This document shows, in pieces, positions 18,367 through 27,923 of a stretch of DNA of 64,000 nt. The stretch is from Ga0074130 sp035492055 (lineage in GTDB: Bacteria; Pseudomonadota; Gammaproteobacteria; Burkholderiales; Rhodocyclaceae), in contig DATJJR010000011.1 in assembly GCA_035492055.1 (NCBI GenBank), positions 26,839-90,838 on the forward strand. Direction: 5' to 3'. The notes below the pieces were generated by a model. It worked only from the letters and a program-made list of their open reading frames with translations. It did not search any database and was not told the origin of the DNA. The translations under genes were made by a program, and so were the position numbers. Each line of letters begins with the position of its first letter. The first letter of the stretch is position 1.

Positions 18367-19704
18367 ATGAAATCGCTCAACTTCCGTTCCCATTTCAGCA
18401 ACATCTTCCAGATTGCCTGGCCGGTGTTGGTTTCCCAACTCGCACTGACGGGCTACGGCGTGCTAGACACCGTCATGGCCGGGCGCCTCGGTGCCGTCGA
18501 ACTGGCTGGCGTCGGCATTGGCGCAGTGATTTCGCTGACCATCATGGTCACTTGCAGCGGGGTGCTGCTGGCACTGACGCCGCTGATCGCTCACTTGCAT
18601 GGCGCTGACAAACATGAAGATGTCGGCGAAGAAGTACGTCAAAGCCTGTGGGTCGCACTGGGCGTAACGATCATCGCCATGCTGCTGATGCAGTTCCCCG
18701 AGCCGATTCTCAAGCTCGCCGCCATGCCGGCGGATGTGGAGCAACATGCGCGCGCCTACCTGATTGCCAATAGTTGGGCCGCGCCCGGCCTCATGGTGTT
18801 CCGCGTCTTCACCGGCCTGTCCACCGGAATTGGCGAACCACGCGCGGCAATGCGTTTCTATCTGCTCGGCCTTGTGCTGAAATTGCCGCTCAATTTTCTG
18901 TTGCTGCCGCATTTCGGTGGTGCAGGCTGTGCGTGGGCAACAGCCATCGTAAACACTGTGAATGCGGTGCTCGCCTGGGGCTGGGGCGCATATACCGGTC
19001 GCTACAGGGATTTCCATGTGTTCGCGCGCTTCAGTGCGCCGCGCTGGCCAGCGATCCGGGAATTCCTCAAGCTCGGCCTGCCGATCGGCGCAAGCTTTCT
19101 GATCGACATCTCGGCCTTTGCGTCGATGGCATTGTTCATCGCCCGCTTCGGTCCGGCGACGTCCGGTGCGCACCAAATTGCCGCCAATCTGACCTCATTC
19201 ACCTACATGCTGCCGATGTCGCTGGGCATCGGTGCCTCGGTGTTGTCGGGTCGTGCATTGGGCGGCGGCGATCCTGCCCTGGCGCGTCGTGTCGGCAGCG
19301 TCTGTCTGATCGCCGCCGTCGGCCTGGGATTGATCACGAGCGCACTTCTCTTCTTGGGCGCACCGTTGCTCGCACATGCTTACACCAACGATCCAAGCGT
19401 GTATCCGATTGCCGTCACGCTGATCAAATTCGTTGCGCTGTATCACATTGCCGATGCGCTGCAGGCTTCTACGATCAACGTGCTGCGCGGCTTCAAGCGC
19501 ACGACCGTACCGATGGTGGTGTATGCCGTCGCGCTCTGGGGCGTCGGTCTCGGCGGCGGTTACTGGCTGGGCATTACGCACGGGCTCGGCGCACCCGGCT
19601 TCTGGCTCGGCGGTGCAGTCAGCCTGGCTATCGCTGGCGTGTCAGTGACCATCTACTTCCTGCGGATTTCTCGCGTACCTGATCAGGCAGCGCATCCAGC
19701 GTAA
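18367..19704 (+). CDS. MATE-family multidrug/sodium antiporter (NorM-like)
   Basis: Inner-membrane exporter of 445 residues with about twelve hydrophobic segments arranged as two homologous halves. The N-terminal half has WPVLVSQLALTGYGVLDTVMAGRLG, typical of NorM-type transporters; the second half repeats it with KLGLPIGASFLIDISAF. It probably extrudes cationic drugs in exchange for Na+ or H+. It is divergent from the large dehydrogenase gene, and its last 77 bases overlap the end of cobC on the other strand. Confidence 0.9.
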   Translation: MKSLNFRSHFSNIFQIAWPVLVSQLALTGYGVLDTVMAGRLGAVELAGVGIGAVISLTIMVTCSGVLLALTPLIAHLHGADKHEDVGEEVRQSLWVALGVTIIAMLLMQFPEPILKLAAMPADVEQHARAYLIANSWAAPGLMVFRVFTGLSTGIGEPRAAMRFYLLGLVLKLPLNFLLLPHFGGAGCAWATAIVNTVNAVLAWGWGAYTGRYRDFHVFARFSAPRWPAIREFLKLGLPIGASFLIDISAFASMALFIARFGPATSGAHQIAANLTSFTYMLPMSLGIGASVLSGRALGGGDPALARRVGSVCLIAAVGLGLITSALLFLGAPLLAHAYTNDPSVYPIAVTLIKFVALYHIADALQASTINVLRGFKRTTVPMVVYAVALWGVGLGGGYWLGITHGLGAPGFWLGGAVSLAIAGVSVTIYFLRISRVPDQAAHPA

Positions 19705-20191
19705 TCACTTCCGCATGCGCAAACCGCAGCGACAGCCATTCGTCCTGCGGTAGCGCCAGCAATTCGCCGACGACGATTTTCATCACGCCTGCGTGCGTGA
19801 CCCAGACGCAATCGCGCCCATCGAGATCGGCCAGCGCCTGCCGCACACGCAGGCGCATCTGCGCCACGCTCTCGCCACCGTGGGCATTGAAACCCAGGGG
19901 ATCGGCTGCCCATGCATCCAATTGCGTACGGGAAATGTCCTGCCAGTCCTGCATTTCCCATGCGCCGAAATCCAGCTCACGCAACCGTGCATCGATATCG
20001 ACATGAGGGAACAAGGTTGTCGCAAACGCCACGCAGCGCTGCAAGGGGCTGCTGATCACACGAACATCCGATGGCAAAGTCGGCAAAGCCATCTTCATTG
20101 GCCATGATTCCCGCAAAGGCAGATCGGTACGGCCGTAGCAAATACCCTCGCCGATATCCGGCTGCGGATGGCGAATCAGGAAAAGACGCAC
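19628..20191 (-). CDS. cobC: Alpha-ribazole-5'-phosphate phosphatase (histidine phosphatase family)
   Basis: Phosphoglycerate-mutase-fold phosphatase of 187 residues. The phospho-accepting His is in FLIRHPQP near the N-terminus, followed by the Arg box SSPLQRC, ELDFGAWEM and the second His in THAGVMK. In this position, directly after cobS and cobT, it is most likely CobC, which dephosphorylates the lower-ligand nucleotide or cobalamin-5'-phosphate. It begins at GTG 20191 inside the last codons of cobS (16-base overlap), so the two are translationally coupled. Its end overlaps the convergent MATE gene. Confidence 0.85.
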   Translation of the reverse strand: MRLFLIRHPQPDIGEGICYGRTDLPLRESWPMKMALPTLPSDVRVISSPLQRCVAFATTLFPHVDIDARLRELDFGAWEMQDWQDISRTQLDAWAADPLGFNAHGGESVAQMRLRVRQALADLDGRDCVWVTHAGVMKIVVGELLALPQDEWLSLRFAHAEVITLDALPDQVREKSAGSRWSLTRQR

Positions 20192-20925
20192 AACACACCG
20201 AGGTAAAACGCAACTTCACAGAGTTGCTGTGTCGCACCGAGGACATCGCCGGTGTAACCGCCAATACGGCGCAATGTGTAGCCTCGCATCAACCATGTCA
20301 CAACAATCACCGCAATCAGGCCTTGAACGGCCTGATGCAGAGGCAGCAGCGCAATCGGCAGCAGGCCGAACAGACAGGCCGCGGCAAACTCACCACGCCG
20401 CATGCGCACTGCCAGCGGCTTTGATTTCCCGTTCTCATCGCGCACATAGTCGAGCGTAAAGATCAGGCTGGTTGCTGCAGCACGCGAAATTGCATGCCCG
20501 GCAACAAGTGACGGCAACACCGCAACGCCAAGCGAAATCAGCGCATTCCATTTCAGAAGCAGCAGCATGCACATGCCGATGGCGCCGTAGCTGCCGATGC
20601 GCGAATCTTTCATGATGGCCAACACTTGGGCCTTGTCCCAACCGCCGCCGAAGCCATCGCAACTATCAGCAAAACCGTCTTCATGAAACGCGCCGGTGGC
20701 AAACAACGTTGCTGCCATGCCAAGTAACACGGCCAGCGATACAGGCAGTACAAGCGTTGCAAGCCAGGTCACACCGGCGCCGATAGCGCCGATGATCCAG
20801 CCGATCAAAGGAAAATAGCGCGTCGAACGATCCAGTTGATCCTGGCTATGTCCTACCCACGCCGGAACAGGCAGACGCGTGAAGAAACGCAAGGCAGCAA
20901 GGAAACGTTCAAGTTCGATGCGCAT
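20176..20925 (-). CDS. cobS: Adenosylcobinamide-GDP ribazoletransferase (cobalamin synthase)
   Basis: Membrane enzyme of 249 residues joining adenosylcobinamide-GDP with alpha-ribazole (or its phosphate) to give adenosylcobalamin (phosphate). Several hydrophobic segments are present. The acidic metal-binding motif HEDGFADSCDGFGGG and the following KDSRIGSYGAIG are the CobS signature. It lies 8 bases after cobT and overlaps cobC. Confidence 0.95.
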   Translation of the reverse strand: MRIELERFLAALRFFTRLPVPAWVGHSQDQLDRSTRYFPLIGWIIGAIGAGVTWLATLVLPVSLAVLLGMAATLFATGAFHEDGFADSCDGFGGGWDKAQVLAIMKDSRIGSYGAIGMCMLLLLKWNALISLGVAVLPSLVAGHAISRAAATSLIFTLDYVRDENGKSKPLAVRMRRGEFAAACLFGLLPIALLPLHQAVQGLIAVIVVTWLMRGYTLRRIGGYTGDVLGATQQLCEVAFYLGVLCVFS

Positions 20926-20933
20926 GTAGATGC

Positions 20934-21944
20934 TCAGTCTTTGTCGCTGACACCAGCGGAATCGAAGCTCGCCATTTCATCAAGGAAGGCGCACGCTGCC
21001 CGCAACAACGGCCAAGCCAGCGCTGCGCCGGTGCCCTCGCCCAAACGCAGGCCAAGTTGCAACAAGGGCTGTGCATTCAAGTGGCCTAATTGAACGACGT
21101 GCCCGGCCTCATCCGAACAGTGCGCGAAGACACAGCATTCACGCACGCTCGGATTGATTGCCACGGCGACCAGCAGCGCTGCGGTGACGATAAAGCCATC
21201 GATCACGAGCACCATGCGTCGTTCCACTGCAGCAAGCATGGCCCCCACCAGCATGGCAATCTCAAAACCGCCAAAGCGTGCCAGAACAGCATGCGGATCA
21301 TCACTACGTTCAGGCCAGATGGACAAGGCGAGTGCCAGCAAAATCTGTTTGCGATTGAAACCGGCATCGTCGATACCGGTGCCACGCCCCACGCACTCCA
21401 CCAATGGCACACCGGTCATACAATGCGTGAGCAACGATGCAGAGGCCGTATTGCCAATGCCCATTTCACCAAAACCGATCGCATTGCAACCTTCGGCATG
21501 CAGGCGCGCAATCGCATCGGCGCCATGACGCATTGCCGTTTCGCATTGTTCCGCAGTCATTGCCGCGCCATCCAGATAACTCGCCGTGCCATGTGCCACC
21601 TTGGCATCCAGCAAATCTTCGCGCGCACCGAAGTCATGATTCACGCCAGCATCGGCAATCACCAAACCCAAGCCCGCCTGACGCGCAAACACGTTGATCG
21701 CCGCACCCCCGGCGAGAAAGTTTTCGACCATCTGCCAAGTAACTTCTTGCGGATAGGCAGACAGGCCAGCGCGCGCTGCACCATGATCACCGGCGCAAAC
21801 AAGAATGTGCGGATTGCGCAGTTGCGGAGTCAAGGTTTGCTGGATCAAACCCAGTTGCAAAGCCAGCGTTTCAAGTTGCCCCAGGGCACCGAGCGGCTTG
21901 GTCTTGGTATCGATCTTGGCGTGCAGTTCGGTGGCGAGCGTCAT
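20934..21944 (-). CDS. cobT: Nicotinate-nucleotide-dimethylbenzimidazole phosphoribosyltransferase
   Basis: Makes alpha-ribazole-5'-phosphate from dimethylbenzimidazole and nicotinate mononucleotide. 336 residues. The motif GFGEMGIGNTASASLL and the C-terminal LRLGEGTGAALAWPLL, which holds the catalytic Glu, are present. First gene of the cobT-cobS-cobC unit, divergent from cobU across 127 bases. Confidence 0.95.
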   Translation of the reverse strand: MTLATELHAKIDTKTKPLGALGQLETLALQLGLIQQTLTPQLRNPHILVCAGDHGAARAGLSAYPQEVTWQMVENFLAGGAAINVFARQAGLGLVIADAGVNHDFGAREDLLDAKVAHGTASYLDGAAMTAEQCETAMRHGADAIARLHAEGCNAIGFGEMGIGNTASASLLTHCMTGVPLVECVGRGTGIDDAGFNRKQILLALALSIWPERSDDPHAVLARFGGFEIAMLVGAMLAAVERRMVLVIDGFIVTAALLVAVAINPSVRECCVFAHCSDEAGHVVQLGHLNAQPLLQLGLRLGEGTGAALAWPLLRAACAFLDEMASFDSAGVSDKD

Positions 21945-21964
21945 GAGGAAATGGTGAATTGGAA

Positions 21965-21984
21965 AGCATGAATTTTCTCATGCT
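21965..21984. repeat. Inverted repeat in the cobT/cobU divergent spacer
   Basis: AGCATGA (21965-21971) and TCATGCT (21978-21984) form a 7-bp stem with a 6-base loop. It lies about 20 bases upstream of the cobT start. It may be an operator or a chance hairpin; nothing in the 127-base spacer matches a cobalamin riboswitch. Confidence 0.35.
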
Positions 21985-22071
21985 AACCTTCAAGGGATAT
22001 CACAGGCAGATGACAAGATACGTTGCCGCATTCGGTATTGCTCGCCTTCTTAATGTGAATACATCCTAATC

Positions 22072-22590
22072 ATGATCGAATTCATCCTCGGCGGTGCCCG
22101 CTCCGGGAAAAGCCGGCTGGCAGAACAGAAAGCGCTCGAGAGCGGGCTTGCCGTCACTTATATCGCCACCGCCGATCCAGTCGATCTGGACGACGATGCG
22201 GAAATGCGTGCGCGCATTGCGCATCATCAATCGCAACGGCCGGGCGACTGGTTGCTGATCGAAGAGCCCATGTATCTCGCCACGTTGCTGCAGGTGCAAG
22301 CTGCATCCGACAAATTGATTCTGATCGATTGCCTCACGTTGTGGTTGTCGAATCTACTGCACAAGGGCGACGTGTTGCGTGAGACGCAAGGTTTAATCGA
22401 TCTGTTGCCAACATTACCGGGGCATATCATTCTTGTCAGCAACGAAGTCGGGATGGGCATCGTTCCGTTGGGTGAATTGACGCGACGCTATGTCGATGAA
22501 GCGGGACGTCTGCATCAGCGCATCGCAGAAATTGCCGATAGCGTCACCTTTGTTGCCGCGGGCATTCCGCTGCAATTGAAGCCGCGATGA
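22072..22590 (+). CDS. cobU: Adenosylcobinamide kinase / adenosylcobinamide-phosphate guanylyltransferase
   Basis: Bifunctional enzyme of 172 residues that phosphorylates adenosylcobinamide and then adds GMP. The P-loop GGARSGKS is at the N-terminus. ARIAHHQSQRP has the His that carries the GMP intermediate in the family, and VSNEVGMGIVP is the conserved nucleotide-site segment. It overlaps btuF by 4 bases (ATGA) and is divergent from cobT. Confidence 0.95.
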   Translation: MIEFILGGARSGKSRLAEQKALESGLAVTYIATADPVDLDDDAEMRARIAHHQSQRPGDWLLIEEPMYLATLLQVQAASDKLILIDCLTLWLSNLLHKGDVLRETQGLIDLLPTLPGHIILVSNEVGMGIVPLGELTRRYVDEAGRLHQRIAEIADSVTFVAAGIPLQLKPR

Positions 22591-23459
22591 AATTCCTGTT
22601 CGCATTATTTGCGCTCGGCGTTGCCGGCCTCGCGCACGCCGACATTGTTGTGCGCGATGACGCTGGCAACGATGTACATCTGGCGGGCCCTGCACAACGC
22701 ATCATCAGTCTTGCGCCCAATCTGGCCGAACTCACTTACGCTGCGGGTGCAGGCGAGAAGCTCGTCGGCACCGTCGATTTCAGCGATTACCCAGAAGCGG
22801 CCAAAAAAGTACCGCGTATCGGTAATTACGCCAGCTTCGACATTGAAAACATCATTGCCGCAAAACCTGATCTCGTATTGGTCTGGCAAAGCGGCAATGC
22901 CGCAGCCAGCATCGAGCAGATGCGCAAACTCAAGCTGCCTTTGTTAATCGTCGAGCCGAAAGGCCTAGATGACATTCCACGCAATCTTGAACGCATCGGC
23001 ATGCTTGCCGGCACCCAAACACAAGCCAACGCTGCGGCGCGGGATTTTCGCCAACGCCTGACGGCATTGCAGTCGCGCTACCCAGGGCGCAAGCCGGTGC
23101 GCATGTTCTACGAAATCTGGGACAAACCGTTGATGACGGTCAATGGACAGCAAATCATCAGCGACGTCATGCGCCTCTGCGGCGGCGAGAACGTATTCGC
23201 AAACTTGAACTCACTCGCGCCGATCATTAGTGTGGAAGCTGTACTTGCCGCAAATCCGGATGTGATTGTCACAGGCGGCATGGGCACGCGCAATGCAAGC
23301 TGGCTTGAGCCTTGGAAAAAGTGGCCGCAGCTCAAGGCCACTGCGCGCGGCAATCTGTTCTTTATCGATCCGGATTTGCTGCAACGGGAAACACCGAGAT
23401 TGCTGGAGGGTGCGGAGCAATTATGCAAGGTGCTCGATCAGGCCCGCCAGTCAAATTAA
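22587..23459 (+). CDS. btuF: Cobalamin ABC transporter periplasmic binding protein
   Basis: 290-residue binding protein with a cleavable signal (MKFLFALFALGVAGLAHA). The mature part has RIISLAPNLAELTYAAG, a segment typical of BtuF and heme/cobalamin-binding class III proteins, and ENIIAAKPDLVLVW. It captures B12 or cobinamide for BtuCD. It is coupled to cobU (4-base overlap) although its membrane partners btuC and btuD are in the converging operon. Confidence 0.9.
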   Translation: MKFLFALFALGVAGLAHADIVVRDDAGNDVHLAGPAQRIISLAPNLAELTYAAGAGEKLVGTVDFSDYPEAAKKVPRIGNYASFDIENIIAAKPDLVLVWQSGNAAASIEQMRKLKLPLLIVEPKGLDDIPRNLERIGMLAGTQTQANAAARDFRQRLTALQSRYPGRKPVRMFYEIWDKPLMTVNGQQIISDVMRLCGGENVFANLNSLAPIISVEAVLAANPDVIVTGGMGTRNASWLEPWKKWPQLKATARGNLFFIDPDLLQRETPRLLEGAEQLCKVLDQARQSN

Positions 23460-23481
23460 CTGGATTGACGTCTCGTCGGTA

Positions 23482-24084
23482 TCACCACTCCAGCCCCGGC
23501 ATTGCCTTCACGCCTTCGTTGTAGGCGTGTTTGAGTAAGGTCATATCCGTGACCGTATCGGCAATCTCGATCAAAGCGTCCGGTGCCGCGCGGCCGGTGA
23601 TGATGAGATGCTGCATCGTCGGGCGTGACTCGATAGCATCGATCACCTCATCCATATCCAGCCATTTGTAGTTGAGCGTGTAGGTGAACTCATCAAGGAC
23701 AACCAGGTCGATCGCCGGGTTGCGCAGATGTTCGCAGGCGATCGCCCAGGCGGCACGTGCAGCTTTCGCATCACGCTCATCGTCTTGCGTATCCCAGGTG
23801 AAACCCTCGCCGCCGACATGCCATTGCACATTCGGTTGTGTGCGAAAGAAATCCTCTTCGCCCGTATCCGAGCGGCCCTTGATGAACTGCACAACGGCCA
23901 CGTTCTGACCGTGGCCCAGCGCGCGCGCGACAACGCCAAAAGCCGACGAAGACTTGCCTTTACCGTTACCGGTATGAATGACGAATACGCCACGCTCGAT
24001 ATTGGCCTCTGCGATGTGCTTGTCGATCAGCGCCTTCTTGCGCGCCATACGCGCAGCATGGCGCGCCTGTTTTTCTTCACTCAT
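23482..24084 (-). CDS. cobO: Cob(I)yrinic acid a,c-diamide adenosyltransferase
   Basis: CobO/BtuR-type corrinoid adenosyltransferase of 200 residues, adding the 5'-deoxyadenosyl ligand to Co(I) corrinoids. P-loop HTGNGKGKSSSAFG, EEDFFRTQPNVQWHVGGEGFTW and VLDEFTYTLNYKW are the family motifs. The ATG at 24084 fits E. coli BtuR length; a 15-residue upstream extension is possible but runs into btuD. It is the last gene of the btuB-btuC-btuD-cobO operon, so uptake and adenosylation are co-expressed. It converges with btuF. Confidence 0.94.
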   Translation of the reverse strand: MSEEKQARHAARMARKKALIDKHIAEANIERGVFVIHTGNGKGKSSSAFGVVARALGHGQNVAVVQFIKGRSDTGEEDFFRTQPNVQWHVGGEGFTWDTQDDERDAKAARAAWAIACEHLRNPAIDLVVLDEFTYTLNYKWLDMDEVIDAIESRPTMQHLIITGRAAPDALIEIADTVTDMTLLKHAYNEGVKAMPGLEW

Positions 24085-24100
24085 GGGAAACTCGCTTTCG

Positions 24101-24856
24101 TTATTCAGGAATAAACCATTGCGCGCCATTGTCCTGCAGTGCGCGCAAAGGATGACCGTAAAGTTTTTGCAAATTGGCCGCTGTTATCACGTCTGCACTA
24201 GCGCCGTGCAGCCATGTACCGTCATCGAACATGAGCATGGCTTCATCGAAACGGCGCAATGCCAGATTGGGTTCATGCAATACGGCAACGATGGCACGGC
24301 CTTGTCGTTTCTCTTCATCCAGCACACGCAAACAGGTCATGGCGTGATTCAGATCAAGATGGCTGAGCGGTTCGTCTAGCAGATAAATTTGCGGCGACTG
24401 CAGCAATGCCGTCGCCAATGCCAGCAATTGGCGTTCGCCGCCGGACAAGGTATGTACCTCGTGTGCGGCCATATGGGCAATGCCGACGCGCGACAAGGCT
24501 TGCATCGCCAAGGTCACGTCCGTATCGCTTTCGCTTGCCCATCGATCCAGATGCGGATGCCTGCCGATCAGCGCCGTTTGCAATACCGTTGCGCTGAAGG
24601 CATCGCTTTGCTGTTGCGCACACCACGCGCGGAAACGCGCAAGTTCGCGTGGCGCATACGCATGCAGCGCACGGCCTGCCAGATCAACGTGGCCTGACGC
24701 AGGACGCAAACCTGCCAGTGTCGCCAGCAATGTACTTTTGCCGGCGCCGTTGCGGCCGAGAATGGCGAGCGAACGGCCTGCCGCGAGATTGAATCGCACA
24801 CCGCGACACAGCATGCACCCGCCGATGTTGATATCGAGATCGCGTATGTGCAGCAT
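24101..24856 (-). CDS. btuD: Cobalamin ABC transporter ATP-binding protein
   Basis: ATPase of 251 residues driving B12 import. Walker A LGRNGAGKSTLL, Q-loop CAQQQ, signature LSGGERQLLALA, Walker B IYLLDEPLSHLD and switch His VLHEPN are all present. The ATG at 24856 overlaps the btuC stop (TGATG), showing translational coupling; the longer open frame upstream is inside btuC. Confidence 0.93.
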   Translation of the reverse strand: MLHIRDLDINIGGCMLCRGVRFNLAAGRSLAILGRNGAGKSTLLATLAGLRPASGHVDLAGRALHAYAPRELARFRAWCAQQQSDAFSATVLQTALIGRHPHLDRWASESDTDVTLAMQALSRVGIAHMAAHEVHTLSGGERQLLALATALLQSPQIYLLDEPLSHLDLNHAMTCLRVLDEEKRQGRAIVAVLHEPNLALRRFDEAMLMFDDGTWLHGASADVITAANLQKLYGHPLRALQDNGAQWFIPE

Positions 24857-25824
24857 CAGCGATTTTCCTCGCGCGACAACAGCCAAAGGAATAAAGGCAC
24901 ACCGATCAATGCCGTGAGCGCGCCGATCGGAAGCTGCTGTGGCGCAATCAGCGTCCGTGCCAATGTGTCCGCCAACAAAAGCAACGTGCCGCCACCGAGT
25001 ACACACGCCGGCAACAAAATGCGTTGATCGTTACCCAACGCCAGTCGCAATAGATGCGGAACGATCAGGCCGACAAAGCCAATGCTGCCGCCTGTCGCAA
25101 CTGCGCCACCGGTAAATACGGCGGCAAGAAAATAAGCGTAGAGACGCAAACGTTCGACCGGCACACCGAGCGACGCAGCAATCCAATCGCCACGTGCAAG
25201 CGCATTGAGATCGCGCGCCAACGGCAGTACGCACAACACGCCGCCCGCCAACAGGCCAAATGTCGGCCACGGTTGCGTCGCTTGTGCGAGATCGCCAATC
25301 AACCAAAACACCATGCCGCGCAAACTGCGGTCCGGCGCTAATGTCAGCAATAACGACACGATTGCACCGCAGCCGGAAGACACAACGATGCCGGTCAAAA
25401 GAAGCCGCGACTGCGTCCAGCTCTGCGACATCGCAGCCGCGCCGCGCGCCAAACCAAACACGACAAACAAGGCAATCAAGGCACCGACAAAGGCGGCGCC
25501 ATTCACAAACATGCTGCTCAGCCCGAACAACAAGGCCAGCAAAGCGCCCACCGATGCACCACCGGAGACGCCCAGTACATAAGGATCACCCAGTGGATTG
25601 CGCAACAGCACTTGCATCAACGCACCCGCCAGCGCCAGCAGGCCGCCACAGGCAAATGCGCCGACGGCACGCGGCAAGCGCAATTGCAAGACGACATCAG
25701 AAGTAAAAAGGTCGGCCAGCGCAACATGCACGCTGCCGACCGATAGCGATAAAACAAAACCGGCAAGCGCCGCGCCAGTCAATGCAAACAACACGAAAGC
25801 ATTGGCACGACGCGACACGGTCAT
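24856..25824 (-). CDS. btuC: Cobalamin ABC transporter permease
   Basis: FecCD/BtuC-type permease of 322 residues with about ten hydrophobic segments. RNPLGDPYVLGVSGGASVGA and GSIGFVGLIVPHLLR, the segment that contacts the ATPase, are the family signatures. The ATG at 25824 overlaps the btuB stop. Together with BtuF (encoded on the other strand) and BtuD it forms the inner-membrane importer. Confidence 0.93.
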   Translation of the reverse strand: MTVSRRANAFVLFALTGAALAGFVLSLSVGSVHVALADLFTSDVVLQLRLPRAVGAFACGGLLALAGALMQVLLRNPLGDPYVLGVSGGASVGALLALLFGLSSMFVNGAAFVGALIALFVVFGLARGAAAMSQSWTQSRLLLTGIVVSSGCGAIVSLLLTLAPDRSLRGMVFWLIGDLAQATQPWPTFGLLAGGVLCVLPLARDLNALARGDWIAASLGVPVERLRLYAYFLAAVFTGGAVATGGSIGFVGLIVPHLLRLALGNDQRILLPACVLGGGTLLLLADTLARTLIAPQQLPIGALTALIGVPLFLWLLSREENR

Positions 25825-27779
25825 CAGAAGCCGATCTTCATGCCGACGCGAACGAGGCGGCGGAAGTCGACGGGGTAGACGCTGCCATAAGCGGTCCACA
25901 AACCATTCTTGTTGTCGAACAGGTCATCAACAGCGACAAAGCCATCGATCGTATTGCCGCCAGTCTTCCAACGTTGACTCAGATTCACAGAGGTCATGTT
26001 GTAACTGCCTTGACGATAAGTGCCCACATTCGTGAAATCACTGATCGCGTAGGACGAATCGCGCCAAGTTTGCGTGACATTGAGCGTGCCATTGGCCCAT
26101 GGCTGCCAGTTTGCGCCCAATGTTGCGGTGTTATGGGGAACGCCTGGAAGCTCCTTGCCGGCATAACTACCATCATCAATCAATGCTTGCGTGTAGTTAT
26201 ACAAGGCAGAAAGCGCAAACGTGTCGGTCATCTGCCAACGCTCGCTCAATTCGAAACCATATTTGTGCGATTTGTCGATATTGGTATTCGCTCCAAAACC
26301 ACCATTAGCAAAGGGATCGAAATAAATTTCATCGTGAAGCTTGCTGTAGAAAACATCCGCACGCAGACGATTCGATTGTGTATCCCAGTTAGCGCCGACA
26401 GTCACTGTCTTAACCTTGGCCGGGAGCATGCCCGTATTGGAAGCAAAGAATATACGGTCAATATCCGATGCTTGGAAGCCTTGGTTAAGATTTACGAAAG
26501 TAGACCATTGATCATTGAATCGATAATTTGTCCCCAAATCCCATGCGTTGAGCATGTAATTTTGACTGGTCGGCGTACCCCCCGTCGGCATGTTGTCGTA
26601 CACAACTCTTTCGCGACGAACGCCTGCCGAGAATGACCAAGCATCGACGCGATAAACACTCTGCGCATACAAAGCAGTATTCTTTTTGGTGGTCAAACCT
26701 GCCGTATAAAAGCCCCCCGGAAGCGTCGTGCGCTCACCCTTGGCGTTTTGTACGCCAACATTGAAATCCAAGGCACGACTCGTATAACGCAAGCTCGCAT
26801 CATCACTTGCGTTGGTGTAATCAAAATTGGTATTGCCGTAATAAGCAGTTGTGTCTGAGCTCTTGTTTTCGGCATCATGCACATAGCGAGCCGTCAGGCC
26901 TGATGCGATCTCATATTCGCCACCAACCCGCCATTGATTGCTGTCATACACCTGCCGCGTATAGGGTTGAGAGGCTACAGGGGCTTGGCCAGGATCAGTA
27001 CTAAATTGCGAGGGGGTCAGCGAAGATACGTAACGCGTATCGATGTGTGAATTTCCACCGCCAACAAAGAGCTTGAGCCCACTGATCGGTTTCAGCGTTA
27101 AATTGACACGCCCACCGGTGTTATCGCTACCATCCTGTGCGCCCGTCGAGTCACCAGCACTCAACGAAGCCTGTTTCGAACTGTTGGCATTAACACTCAA
27201 ATCAAACAGTTCACGCGAAACTCCTGCATCGACACCAAATTCCTGTGCACCGCGGCTACCGACCATGCTCGACACGGTTACACCCGTGTAACCCTTACGT
27301 GTATGAATCTGGATCACGCCACCCATTGCACCATCACCGAACGCAACCGAACCACTGCCTTTGCTGATTTCGATACTTTCGATTGCATCCAGTGGAATGC
27401 TGCCGATCAACTGGCCGGTTTGGTCGATGTTGTTGAGACGGTAGCCATCGACAACGATAACAACGTTCTGATACCCGGCTTCGCTGCCGTAGCCGCGCAA
27501 ATCGAGTGCCGGTGCATTTTTGTTACCGAAGCTACTCTGTACATTCAGCGCCGTATGCTGTGCCAGGAAGTCGTAGAGCGTCGCGGCACCCGAGGCCTGA
27601 ATTTCGGCACGGTCGTGCACTTCGCTGGCGTAGGTGGCATCGCTGTCACGCGTCGGAATGCCGTTGGCGGTCACGGTCACTTCGGGCAACGTGGTTGGAT
27701 TGGTCGAACTGCTCTGTGCAACAGCCGGGAAGGCCGCGGCAAGGGCTGCGGCAATGGCCGCAGAACGGATGATGAACAT
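25824..27779 (-). CDS. btuB: TonB-dependent cobalamin receptor BtuB-like
   Basis: Outer-membrane beta-barrel of 651 residues. Signal peptide ends near AVAQ (residue 22); a TonB-box-like PEVTVTANGIP follows, then a plug with ALDLRGYGSEAGYQNVVIVVDG and GSVAFGDGAMGGVIQIHTRKG. The barrel ends RVGMKIGF with the terminal Phe. The ATG at 27779 has GGGAG upstream. The assignment to cobalamin rests on the upstream riboswitch and the co-transcribed btuC, btuD and cobO. Confidence 0.92.
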   Translation of the reverse strand: MFIIRSAAIAAALAAAFPAVAQSSSTNPTTLPEVTVTANGIPTRDSDATYASEVHDRAEIQASGAATLYDFLAQHTALNVQSSFGNKNAPALDLRGYGSEAGYQNVVIVVDGYRLNNIDQTGQLIGSIPLDAIESIEISKGSGSVAFGDGAMGGVIQIHTRKGYTGVTVSSMVGSRGAQEFGVDAGVSRELFDLSVNANSSKQASLSAGDSTGAQDGSDNTGGRVNLTLKPISGLKLFVGGGNSHIDTRYVSSLTPSQFSTDPGQAPVASQPYTRQVYDSNQWRVGGEYEIASGLTARYVHDAENKSSDTTAYYGNTNFDYTNASDDASLRYTSRALDFNVGVQNAKGERTTLPGGFYTAGLTTKKNTALYAQSVYRVDAWSFSAGVRRERVVYDNMPTGGTPTSQNYMLNAWDLGTNYRFNDQWSTFVNLNQGFQASDIDRIFFASNTGMLPAKVKTVTVGANWDTQSNRLRADVFYSKLHDEIYFDPFANGGFGANTNIDKSHKYGFELSERWQMTDTFALSALYNYTQALIDDGSYAGKELPGVPHNTATLGANWQPWANGTLNVTQTWRDSSYAISDFTNVGTYRQGSYNMTSVNLSQRWKTGGNTIDGFVAVDDLFDNKNGLWTAYGSVYPVDFRRLVRVGMKIGF

Positions 27780-27923
27780 GGGGTCTCCCTGTGTCCGGCT
27801 GGCGTCCCCGCAGGCCGGCTCTCTTTCTTGATCAAGGAAACGCACAGGGGAAAGGCAAGGCGCGGCCGCGGCAAAACCATGACGGGCCGATACTCACCGG
27901 CGCACCCCGCGCGGTTCCGCTCC